64,000 nucleotides of DNA from Microcebus murinus (lineage: Eukaryota; Chordata; Mammalia; Primates; Cheirogaleidae), in contig NC_134136.1 of the NCBI RefSeq assembly GCF_040939455.1, positions 73,484,001 through 73,548,000 on the forward strand, written 5' to 3'. Positions 35,513 to 46,316 of this stretch are shown here, piece by piece. Under the pieces are notes generated by a model. That model was not told the DNA's origin, searched no databases, and saw only the letters and a list, made by a program, of their open reading frames with translations. The position numbers and the translations under genes were made by a program. Numbering within the stretch: the stretch's first letter is position 1; each line of letters starts with the position of its first letter.

Positions 35513-38500
35513 ATGGCTCAAGACAGAAATCATAGCAACAACATCCAACCCAACAGAATGATCAGTAATCTACCTTACCTATCAGTTCTCTCAATAAATG
35601 TGAATGGCTTAAACTCTCTACTCAAAAGACATAGGCTGGCTGAATGGATAAGAAAATACAGGCCAAGTATATGCTGTCTTCAGGAAACACATCTAACCTG
35701 CAAGGATGCATATAGACTAAAAATAAAAGGGTGGAGATCAATATTCCAAGCAAATAGAAGCCAAAAGAAGGCTGGTGTGGCAGTTCTAATTTCAGACGAT
35801 TTAGTTTTTAAACCAACAGAAGTAGTGAAAGACAAAGAGGGTCATTATATAATGGTGAAGGGCACAGTTCAACAAGAAGAGATAACAATTTTAAATAGAT
35901 ATGCACCCAACTTAGGTGCACCCAGATTCATAAAGCAAACCTTACTGGAGCTAAGCAAATGGATTAATAGCAACTCCATAATCGCCGGAGATTTCAACAC
36001 CCCACTGACGGCACGAGACAGATCCACCAAACAGAAAATTAATAAATAAATAATGGACTTAAACAAAACTCTAGAACAATTGGGTCTGACTGACAATTAC
36101 AGGACATTCCACCCAAAATCCACCGAATATATGTTCTTCTCATCAGCTCACGGGACATTCTCTAAGATTGACCATATCCTAGGACACAAAGAAAATCTCA
36201 AGAAATTTAAAAAAATAGAACTCATACCATGTACTTACTCAGATCACAGTGGAATAAAACTAGAAATCAACCCTAACAGAAACTCACATTTCTACACAAA
36301 AATGTGGAAATTAAACAACCTCCTACTAAATGATTACTTCGTAAATGAAGAAATCAAGACGGAAATAAAAAAATTCTATGAAGAAAACGACAATGGAGAG
36401 ACAAGATGTCAACTCCTCTGGGACACAGCTAAAGCAGTTCTGAGAGGAAAGTTTATCTCCATAAATGCCTATAACCAAAAGTCAAGAAGATCACAAATAG
36501 ACAATCTAATGAAACGATTCAAAGAGCTGGAAAAAGAAGAACAGACCAACCCCAAACACAGCAGAAGAAGTGAAATCAACAAGATCAAATCAGAACTAAA
36601 CGAAATTGAAAACAGGGAAGCTATTCAGGAGATTAATAAAACAAAAAGTTGGTTCTGTGAAAAAATAAACAAAATTGACACAACATTGGCTAAGCTAACG
36701 AAAAACACAAAAGAGAAATCTCTAATCTCCATCAGGAACAAAAAAGGAGAAATCCCAACTGATCCCAGAGAGATACAAGATACAATTTATGAATACTACA
36801 AAAATCTTTATTCACACAAACTGGAAAATGTGGAGGAAATGGACAAATTTCTAGAAACACACAGCCTCCCTAGGCTCAACCAGGAAGAATTAGATTCCAT
36901 GAACAAAACAATCTCAACAGCTGAAATAGAAACAGCAATTAAAAATCTCCCTAAGAAGAAAAGTCCCGGTCCAGATGGCTTCACACCCGAATTTTACCAT
37001 ACTTACAAAGAAGAACTAGTACCTATCTTGCAGAAACTATTCCACAACATCGAGAAGAACGGAAACCTCCCTGACACCTTTTATGAAGCGAATATTACTC
37101 AGATATCCAAACCAGGAAAGGATGCAACAGAAAAAGAAAACTACAGACCAATATCCCTAATGAATATAGATGCAAAAATTTTCAACAAAATCTTAGCTAA
37201 ACGAATCCAGACACTTATCAAAACAATAATCCAGCACAACCAAGTGGGCTTCATCCCAGTGATGCAGGAATGGTTCAACATACGTAAATGTATAAATGCA
37301 ATTCACCACATAAACAGAAGCAAACACAAAGACCACATGATTCTTTCAATAGATGCAGAAAAAGCTTTTGACAAAATTCAAAACTCGTTCATGATACGAA
37401 CACTTAAGAAAATAGGCATAGAAGGGACATACCTAAAAATGATACAAGCCATATATGACAGACCCAGAGCCAACATTATACTGAACGGGGAAAAACTGAA
37501 ATCATTCCCACTTAGAACTGGAACCAGACAAGGCTGCCCACTATCTCCACTTCTGGTCAACATAGTGCTGGAAGTCTTGGCTACAGCAATCAGACAGGAA
37601 AATGGAATCAAAGGTATCCAAATAGGGGCAGAAGAGATCAAACTTTCACTGTTTGCTGATGATATGATATTGTACCTAGAAAACCCCAAGGATTCAACCA
37701 AGAAACTCCTGGAACTGATCAATGAATTTAGTAAAGTCTCAGGATACAAATTCAATACACAGAAATCAGAGCCATTCATATATGCCAACAAAAATCTAAT
37801 TGAGAACCAAATCAAAGACTCAATTCCCTTCACAATAGCAACAAAGAAATTAAAGTACCTAGGAATATACTTAACCAAGGACGTTAAAGACCTCTACAGG
37901 GAGAACTATGAAACACTGAGGAAGGAAATAGCAGAGGATGTAAACAGATGGAAATCCATACCATGCTCGTGGATCGGCAGACTCAATATCATCAAAATGT
38001 CTATACTACCCAAACTGATCTACAGATTCAATGCAATACTTATTAAAATTCCATCAGCATTCTTCACAGATATAGAAAAAATAATTTTACGCTTCGTCTG
38101 GAACCAAAGAAGACCCCGAATTTCAAGAGCAATTCTAGGCAACAACAACAAAATGGGAGTTGTTAATACGCCAGATATCAAGCCATACTACAAAGCTGTA
38201 GTAATTAAAACAATATGGTGTTGGCACAAAAACAGGAATATTGACCAGTGGAACAGATGTGAGAATCCTGATATAAAACCATCCTCATATAGCCATCTCA
38301 TCTTTGACAAAGCAGACAAAAACATATGCTGGGGAAAAGAATCCCTCTTCAATAAATGGTGCTGGGAAAACTGGATAGCCACCTGTAGAAGGCTAAAACA
38401 GGACCCACACCTTTCACCTCTCACAAAAACCAACTCACGCTGGATAACAGACTTAAACCTAAGGTATGAAACTATTAGAACTCTAGAGGAAAAAGTTGGA

Positions 38501-39385
38501 AACACTCTCCTAGACATCGGCCTGGGCAAAGAGTTTATGAAGAAGTCCCCAAAGGCAATCACAGCAGCAACCAAAATAAAAAATTGGGACATGATCAAAC
38601 TACAAAGCTTCTGCACAGCCAAAGAAATAGTCATGAAAGTAAACAGACAACCTACAGAATGGGAGAAAATTTTTGCATCCTATGCATCTGATAAGGGACT
38701 GATAACTAGAATGTACTTAGAACTCAGGAAAATTAGGGAGACAAAATCAAATAACCCCATTAAAAATTGGGCAAAGGACTTGAACAGAAATTTTTCTAAA
38801 GAAGACAGAAGAATGACCAACAAACATATGAAGAAATGCTCAACATCTCTAATCATCAGGGAAATGCAAATCAAAACCACAATGAGGTATCACTTAACTC
38901 CAGTGAGAATGGCCTTTATCAAAAAATCTCCAAACAATAAATGCTGGCATGGTTGCGGAGAGAGAGGAACACTCCTACACTGCTGGTGGGACTGCAAACT
39001 AGTTCAACCTCTGTGGAAAGCAATATGGAGATACCTTAAAGTGATACAAGTGGATCTACCATTTGATCCAGCAATCCCATTGCTGGGCATCTACCCAAAT
39101 GATCCAGTGACACTCTGTTAAAAAGACACCTGCACTCGAATGTTTATAGCAGCACAATTCATAATTGCAAGGCTGTGGAAACAGCCCAAGTGCCCATCAA
39201 TCCAAGAATGGATTAATCAAATGTGGTAAATGTATACCATGGAGTACTATTCAGCTCTAAGAAATAATGGTGATATAGCACATCTTATATTTTCCTGGTT
39301 AGAGCTGGAACCCATACTACTAAGTGAAGTATCCCAAGAATGGAAAAACAAGCACCAGATATATTCTCCAGCAAACTGGTATTAA
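35513..39385 (+). pseudogene. LINE-1 ORF2 (endonuclease and reverse transcriptase) with two nonsense codons
   Basis: ORF2p nicks DNA and reverse-transcribes LINE-1 RNA at the nick. The frame is 1290 codons to the TAA at 39383-39385 but is interrupted at 36047-36049 (TAA, codon 179) and 39119-39121 (TAA, codon 1203). The endonuclease domain shows SINVNGL, CCLQETHL, GDFNT and SDHSGIK, so the key Asn, Glu, Asp and His are present. The reverse transcriptase has FADD at 37652-37663 (about residues 714-717) and [12 protein letters not shown]. The cysteine-rich [14 protein letters not shown] lies near 38950-39000, upstream of the last stop. The last stop recurs at the same codon in the minus-strand full-length copy. 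Confidence 0.93.
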
Positions 39386-39608
39386 CTGAGTAGCACCTAA
39401 GTGGACACATAGGTACTACAGTAATAGGGTATTGGGCAGGTGGGAGGGGGGCGGGGGGCGGGTATATACATACATAATGAGTGAGATGTGCACCATCTAG
39501 GGGATGGTCAAGATAGAGACTCAGACTTTTGGGGGGAGGGGGGGAAATGGGCATTTATTGAAACCTTAAAATCTGTACCCCCATAATATGCCAAAAAAAA
39601 AAAAAAAA
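39386..39608 (+). other. LINE-1 3' UTR with G-rich tract
   Basis: Contains a G-rich run at 39434-39463 and another at 39528-39545, then the terminal CCCCCATAATATGCC and poly-A. The G-run could form a G-quadruplex, a recurrent LINE-1 3' UTR feature. The same tract is present in the other LINE-1 3' ends here with length changes. Confidence 0.75.
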
Positions 39609-39659
39609 CCATATTCATAGTGCTGTTACAGCAAGCTAAACCAATAAAAAAAAAATGAA

Positions 39660-40440
39660 AAAGTCAAGTTTACAAACAGGAAGAAAATATTCAGTATATA
39701 TATTCCCCAAATAAAGGAATTAAGAATATGTAAAAATGCACACAAATAAAAAAAACATAACCCAACATAAAAATGGGCAAAAGACTTGAACAGATGCTCA
39801 AAATAAGATATATAAATGAATGACCAATAAGAACCTGAAAAACAACATTAGTCATGAAGGAAGTGCAAATTAAAATCACAATAATATATATTTTTACACC
39901 CCCAGAAAGGCTAAAATTAAGTAAAATAAACAATTTAATTAAAATTAAAAAAAAATGAAAAAAAAAATCCAATGTCCTGAAGATTTTCCCCTATGTCTTC
40001 TACTAAGAGTTTAATAGTTTTAGGTCTTATGTTTAGTCCTTTAATCCATTTTGAGTTAATTTTTGTGTATAGGATAAGGTAAGGGTCCAACTTTATTCTT
40101 TTGCATATGGATATACAGTTTTCTCAAATAGTGTTTTTTGAAGCAACTACCTTTCCCCCATTGTGTAGTCTTCGCATCCTTGTTGAAAATCACTTGGCAA
40201 TATATGAAGAGATTTATTTCTGGGATCTTTATTCTGTTTCATTAGTCTATATATTTATCTTTAGCCAGTACCACATTGTCTTAATTCCTATTCCTTTGTA
40301 GTATGTTTTAAAATTAGGAGTGTGAGGGCTCCAATTCTGTTCTTTTCTTTCAAGATTGTTTTGACTTTTTAGGGTCCCTTAGGATTCCATAAAAATCTCA
40401 GATCCCTTTTATATTCTTAAAAGTTTTTGAGGATCCCAGT
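39660..40440. mobile_element. Old LINE-1 remnants in both orientations
   Basis: 39760-39950 is sense ORF2-like sequence (AAAATGGGCAAAAGACTTG, GTGCAAATTAAAATCACAA). 39966-40440 is antisense ORF2-like (AATCCATTTTGAGTTAATTT, TAGCCAGTACCACATTGTC). The orientation switch again suggests an inverted LINE-1 insertion. No intact frames. Confidence 0.65.
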
Positions 40441-40506
40441 CACCTTTTGTTTGTATGAGTTATATCTATATTTAAATAAATAAATACATTACAAATTAAA
40501 AAAAAA

Positions 40507-41924
40507 TGTCTGTGCTACCCAAACTGATCTACAGATTCAATGCAATACCTATTAAAATCCCATCAGCATTCTTCACAGATATAGAAAAAATAATTTTATG
40601 CTTCGTATGGAGCCAAAGAAGACCTCGAATATCAAGAGCAATTCTAGGCAACAAAAACAAAATGGGAGGCAATAATATGCCAGATATCAAACTATACTAC
40701 AAAGCTGTAGTAATTAAAACAATATGGTATTGGCACAAAAATAGGAATATTGACCAGTGGAACAGATGTGAGAATCCTGATATAAAACCATCCTCATATA
40801 GCCATCTAATCTTTGACAAAGCAGACAAAAACATACGCTGGGGAAAAGAATCCCTCTTCAATAAATGGTGCTGGGAAAACTGGATAGCCACCTGTAGAAG
40901 GCTAAAACAGGACCCACACCTTTCACCTCTCACAAAAACCAACTCACGCTGGATAACAAACTTAAACCTAAGGTATGAAACTATTAGAACTCTAGAGGAA
41001 AAAGTTGGAAACACTCTCCTAGACATTGGCCTGGGCAAAGAGTTTATGAAGAAGTCCCCAAAGGCAATCACAGCAGCAACCAAAATAAATAAATGGGACA
41101 TGATCAAACTACAAAGCTTCTGCACAGCCAAAGAAATAGTCATGAAAGTAAACAGACAACCTACAGAATGGAGAAAATTTTTGCATCCTATGCATCCGAT
41201 AAGGGACTGATAACTAGAATACACTTAGAACTCACGAAAATTATGAAGAAAAAATCAACCCCATTAAAAAGTGGGCAAAGGACTTTTTTTTTTTTTTCTT
41301 GGTTTTTGGGCAAAGGACCTGAACAGAAATTTTTCTAAAGAAGACAGAAGAATGGCCAACAAACATATGAAGAAATGCTCAACCTCTCTAATCATCAGGG
41401 AAATGCAAATCAAAACCACAATGAGATATCACTTAACCCCAGTGAGAATGGCCTTTATCAAAAAAGCTCCAAACAATAAATGCTGGCGTGGTTGCGGAGA
41501 GAGAGGAACACTCCTACACTGCTGGTGGGACTGCAAACTAGTTCAACCTCTGTGGAAAGCAATATGGAGATACCTTAAAGCGGTACAAGTGAATCTACCG
41601 TTTGATCCAGCAATCCCATTGCTGGGCATCTACCCAAATGATCCAGTGACCCTCTACAAAAAAGACACCTGCACTCGAATGTTTATAGCAGCACAATTCA
41701 TAATTGCAAGGCTGTGGAAACAGCCCAAGTGTCCATCAATCAAAGAATGGATTAATAAAATGTGGTATATGTACACCATGGAGTACTATTCAGCTCTAAG
41801 AAACAATGGTGATATAGCACATCTTATATTTTCCTGGTTAGAGCTGGAACCCATAGTACTAAGTGAAGTATCCCAAGAATGGAAAAACAAGCACCAGATA
41901 TATTCTCCAGCAAACTGGTATTAA
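40507..41924 (+). pseudogene. LINE-1 ORF2 C-terminal part (frame broken)
   Basis: Encodes the region after the reverse transcriptase core through the cysteine-rich [15 protein letters not shown] to the natural C terminus at 41922-41924. At the codon where the full-length copies have TAA this copy reads AAA, so the C terminus stays open. Frameshift near 41172, plus the internal 24-base insertion with an 11-base duplication. Confidence 0.85.
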
Positions 41925-42149
41925 CTGAGTAGCACCTAAGTGGACACATAGGTGCTACAGTAATAGGGTATTGGGCAGGTGGGAGGGGGGAGGGGGGCGG
42001 GTATATACATACATAGTGAGTGAGATGTGCACCATCTGGGGGATGGTCATGATGGAGACTCAGACTTTTGGGGGGAGGGGGGGACATGGGCATTTATTGA
42101 AACCTTAAAATCTGTACCCCCATAATATACCAAAATAAAAAAAATAATT

Positions 42150-42180
<31 letters not shown>

Positions 42181-42192
42181 AAAGAAAAAAAA
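40507..42192 (+). mobile_element. LINE-1, 5'-truncated, with a 24-base insertion
   Basis: Starts in ORF2 (ATGTCTGTGCTACCC) and runs to 3' UTR and a long A-rich tail (about 42133-42192). ORF2 is open from 40506 to about 41210, then frame-disturbed by a base loss near 41172, and open again from 41271 to 41924. A 24-base insertion (14 T then CTTGGTTTTT) at 41284-41307 is flanked by GGGCAAAGGAC on both sides. Confidence 0.92.
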
Positions 42193-43072
42193 AAAAAGTG
42201 GGCAAAGGACTTTTTTTTTTTTTTCTTGGTTTTTGGGCAAAGGACCTGAACAGAAATTTTTCTAAAGAAGACAGAAGAATGGCCAACAAACATATGAAGA
42301 AATGCTCAACCTCTCTAATCATCAGGGAAATGCAAATCAAAACCACAATGAGATATCACTTAACCCCAGTGAGAATGGCCTTTATCAAAAAATCTCCAAA
42401 CAATAAATGCTGGCGTGGTTGCGGAGAGAGAGGAACACTCCTACACTGCTGGTGGGACTGCAAACTAGTTCAACCTCTGTGGAAATCAATATGGAGATAC
42501 CTTAAAGCGATACAAGTGAATCTACCGTTTGATCCAGCAATCCCTTTGCTGGGCATCTACCCAAATGATCCAGTGACACTCTACAAAAAAAAGACACCTG
42601 CACTCGAATGTTTATAGCAGCACAATTCATAATTGCAAGGCTGTGGAAATAGCCCAAGTGCCCATCAATCTAAGAATGGATTAATAAAATGTGGTATATG
42701 TATACCATGGATTACTATTCAGCTCTAAGAAACAATGGTGATATAGCACATCTTATATTTTCCTGGTTAGAGCTGGAACCCATACTACTAAGTGAAGTAT
42801 CCCAAGAATGGAAAAACAAGCACCAGATATATTCTCCAGTAAACTGGTATTAAATGAGTAGCACCTAAATGGACACATAGGTACTACAGTAATAGGGTAT
42901 TGGGCAGGTGGGAGGGGGGCGGGTTAATACATACATAATGAATGAGATGTGCACCATCTGGGGGATGGTCATGATGGAGACTCAGGCTTTTGAGGGGAGG
43001 GGGAAGAAATGGGCATTGATTGAAACCTTAAAATCTGTAGCCCCATAATATGCCGAAATAAAAAAAAATAAT
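42193..43072 (+). mobile_element. Second, tandem LINE-1 3' copy sharing the same insertion
   Basis: Starts directly after the A-rich tail of the previous copy at AAAAAGTGGGCAAAGGAC and repeats it to the 3' UTR and poly-A. It has the identical 24-base insertion (42211-42234) between the same GGGCAAAGGAC repeats. A few substitutions and two extra A near 42585 separate the copies. Best explained as a tandem duplication of about 0.92 kb joined at A-runs. Confidence 0.9.
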
Positions 43073-43164
43073 AGAGCATGTAATACATGTAACGTTCAAA
43101 ATACATGTTAATCAACTGTCTGTTATTGATAAGGCTTCTCTGGTCAGCGCTAGGCTATTAGTAG

Positions 43165-43258
43165 TTCAGTTTGGGGGTATCAAATTTATATGCAGATTTC
43201 TGACTGTGTGGGGTGGTCAGTGTCTCAAAGCCCCACTTTGTTCAAGGGACAACCGTAC
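43165..43258. mobile_element. Tigger-like element end
   Basis: Sequence around GCAGATTTCTGACTGTGTGG to TTGTTCAAGGGACAACCGTA resembles the terminal part of a Tigger-family transposon. Short and degraded. Confidence 0.5.
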
Positions 43259-44027
43259 AACAAATTAGTTTAATCATCTCGGTTGGTTTTATTTGTGATT
43301 CTAGAAGTAGGCAATATTTCATTGCAAAAATAGAGTAAGTGTTCCAATGAGCTGAGCAGAAGAGGTTGGTTTTACAGACAGACAAGGGGTGAAGAAAGTG
43401 GAAACAAGAAGAAAGAGTGTATTAGTTATTTTTAGACAGAACAATAGAAAAATAACTGAGTAGTTAACATCAGGTTACTTCAGGCTCCCTTTTTTGGGCA
43501 AAGATTAAAGCAGAGGGGACTTCCTTATCAGGCCAGTTAAAGACATAAACTGGCCTGTTTGGGAAATTGACTGTTTCCTCTCTCTTCTGATTTTTTCAGA
43601 AGATCAGATAACAGCTTAGTTTTGGTTTGATGACATGGAACTTCATCACGAGTAACTCCATTACAATTTTTAGTCTTGTGTGTTAGGGTGTCATGCAGGA
43701 GCTTAGTCTAATACCATGGGCTTCTATCATTTTTATTTAACACATCCATACAATACAATTCTCTGAATTCTGAAAATTGAACCAAAAAAAATCATAAATG
43801 TTTACAATATGTTAAAGGAGGGGCAAAAGGGCAGGATGTAAAAACTATATGTATGGTTGAATCACAATTTTGAAAAAATAATGAGACATCTAAATGCCCA
43901 AGGGCCTATAAAGGAATGCATAAAAAATTTAACAAGGTTTATCTCTAGATAGTGGGATCATATGCAGTTTTCATTCTCTTCTTGAAAGTTCCATGTATTT
44001 TCAAATGTTTAAAAATAAATTCCTGTT
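43259..44027. other. Unclassified sequence
   Basis: Possibly an old LTR or other repeat (CAGGAGCTTAGTCTAATACC block), but I cannot name it. No gene. Confidence 0.35.
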
Positions 44028-44156
44028 ACTCCAAAAAAAAAAAAAAAGAAATAATAATATTAATAAAAAAAAACCTGGACCAAATGGATTCACAGCTGAA
44101 TTTTACCAGACCTACAAAGAAGAGTTGGCACCCATTCTGCAGAAATTATTCTTATT
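44028..44156 (+). mobile_element. Short LINE-1 ORF2 fragment
   Basis: A-rich start then [28 protein letters not shown] in sense, the start of the LINE-1 reverse transcriptase region. About 30 codons only. Confidence 0.8.
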
Positions 44157-44399
44157 CCAAACTTTATTTCTCTTTGTTTATAGAAGGTATAAGTTACTAT
44201 AGGCCCATTGTATGCCCACTAACATATCCCTCAAATTAAGGACATATGTTACTATTTTAGTGACTATAGCAAATTATATTTTTTACCTAACTGAAGATGA
44301 AGAAAGAAAGTATTTAAGGCCAAATAGAAAGGTAATTTTAATACATATTATCACCTTTCATACCGCTCACGAGTTTTCTCTTATTTCAGGCGCCATCTG

Positions 44400-45355
44400 T
44401 TATGGACTTTAGATGTCAACACACTGTCTTGTCCATCAGGGAGAGTAGAGGTTTACCGCCAAATTTGAAAATGAAAACATGAAGAATGAAGATAGGTGAC
44501 ATAATATTTTCCAGAAAAGGCGACATTCTTCCCCTAGCATGGAAAGACAATCGAGTTGTCCGAATGATATCAGTGATCCATGACACTTCTGTCTCGACAA
44601 CAGGAAAAAAAAAATAGAAGATGGGGAGAGAATATTGTAAACCCTGCCTGCATCAAGGAATACAATGCCCACATGAAAGGTGTCGACTGTGTGGATCAAT
44701 TCCTTTCATGTTGTTCCATTCTAAGGAAAATGTTGAAATGGACAAAAAAAGTAGTGCTGTACCTTATAAACTGTGGACTTTTCGATTCATTTAGAGTGTA
44801 CAACATCCTCAATCCACAAGCAAAAATGAAGTATAAACAGTTTCTGCTATCGGTGGCGAGAGAGTGGATAACGGATGACAATAATGAAGGCTTTCCGGAA
44901 CCAGAGACAAATCCGTCCAGCCCTTCCCCTGGGGGTGCAAGGAGAGCACCTTGTAAAGATCCATCCAAAAGGTTGTCAGGTTATATGAAGCAGCACGAAC
45001 CTATGTGTATTGCAGTGAGTGGAAAGAAAATATTTCCTACAAGAGCCTGCAGAGTTTGTGCCACCCATGGAAAAAGGAGTGAATCTAGATACTTATGTAA
45101 AGTTTGTTTGGTCCCTCTTCATAGAGGAAAATGTTTTACGCAGTACCATACGTTAAAAAAGTACTAGGAACTTTAATTGCTTAATTAGTTGTTTGTTTAA
45201 TTGTTTTTGTAAATGAAAATGTTATAATTACTGTAAAACAACACCTAAAGTGCATTATGATCTGTAGTTACGATGATTTAGATAATGTACAGTTTGCCCA
45301 AAAACGTGAGGTCCCTGGCATATGTCTTAGAGATTTCTATGTGGTACGAAATGTG
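44400..45355 (+). mobile_element. piggyBac element remnant, 3' part
   Basis: Contains the 3' part of a piggyBac transposase gene and downstream sequence to a possible end at about 45355 (AAATGTG followed by TTAT, perhaps a decayed TTAA). The 5' end is missing or unrecognisable. The terminal AATGTG resembles the end of the MITE at 6260-7976, so the two may be related. Confidence 0.6.
44433..45167 (+). pseudogene. piggyBac transposase, C-terminal part (frameshifted)
   Basis: Two consecutive frames read as one transposase fragment. First (about 44445-44610): SRGLPPNLKMK, KIGDIIFSRKGDILPLAWKDNR, VRMISVIHDTSVSTTGKK. Then, after a frame change at the A-run 44606-44616, NIVNPACIKEYNAHMKGVDCVDQ, the block that carries the last catalytic Asp in piggyBac transposases (MKGVD). 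The C terminus has a cysteine-rich zinc-binding pattern (CRVCATHGKRSESRYLCKVC, then LHRGKCF) ending at a stop at 45165-45167. The N-terminal half with the other catalytic residues is absent. The gene is dead but the C-terminal 190 codons are uninterrupted. Confidence 0.85.
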
Positions 45356-45849
45356 TTATCATGTATTCTCTGTTGGTGAATTAAACCAAACATAGTAAAA
45401 ATTTCCATGCAGTCCATCACGCAGGCAATATTGTTCCTTTAATTTGAACTGGATTGACTCTGCTTGACAGGAGTTTCTGATGTTCTTTATCTTGTCTGCC
45501 TATAAAAATGAAAGCAGTTTTTTCCTCCTCTTCCTGGGGGATTCTAAGTGCTAAATACATGCTATTAATTTACCTCTGGAGCTTTCCATTTCCTTCTATA
45601 GGGTATGTCTGGAGGCACAGCTCATAGACCTTCTTATGGGATGGATCCTTGAGATTTGGAAACATGCTATATACTCACAGTTGGGGAAAACTGAAGCCAC
45701 CAGACCATATTTAGGAGATCTCAGTAACTTCTACTAGTCTCATGATGTGAATTTGGTCCCTGCCATAGTGCAGAAGAGGAGAAGAAGGTAGTCTTTCTAA
45801 AACTGTCATTTCCAGATACTTCATAGCTTTTAGGTCTATTATTGCTCTT
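45356..45849. other. Unique sequence, no gene seen
   Basis: Nothing recognised. Confidence 0.4.
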
Positions 45850-46316
45850 CATGAAGTTATACATGAAATTATGTGACCCAGAAATACCACTTCTACATAT
45901 TTATCCAAGAGAAATTTAAATATACGTTTACATGAAAATGTGGACATGAATGTTCATAGCCTCGTGATCCATGATAGTCAAAAAGTAGAAGCAACCCAAA
46001 TGCCCATCAAATGATGAATGACATAAATAAAATATAGTATACCAACACAATGAAATATAATTTGGCCATGAAAAGGAATTAAATGCTATCCCAACATGAA
46101 GGACATTTGACAGCATGTATGAACATTGAAAATATTACCCTAAGTAAATTAAGTCCATCACAAAAGACGAGGAGAAGAATGGGAAATACAGGAATGGGAA
46201 GTGACAAATGATGGATATGGGTTTCTTTGGGGGATGATGCAAATGTTCTTAAGTCGATTGTGGTAATGGTTGTACAATTCCATGAATATACTATAAATGG
46301 TTGAATTGTATACTTT

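Larger units (their letters stand above)
33100..39608 (+). mobile_element. Full-length LINE-1 (young lemur lineage)
   Basis: Complete structure: 5' end GGGGTGGAGCAAGATGG at 33100, 5' UTR to 34478, ORF1 34479-35471, spacer of 41 bases, ORF2 from 35513, 3' UTR with a G-rich tract, and poly-A of 17 at 39592-39608. Only three premature stops separate it from open ORF1 and ORF2. I could not find a convincing target-site duplication. Confidence 0.95.

Noticed and set aside
44330..44392. Intron-like GT...AG before the piggyBac fragment
   Set aside because: A pyrimidine-rich stretch ending in CAG occurs, but there is no supported exon upstream.
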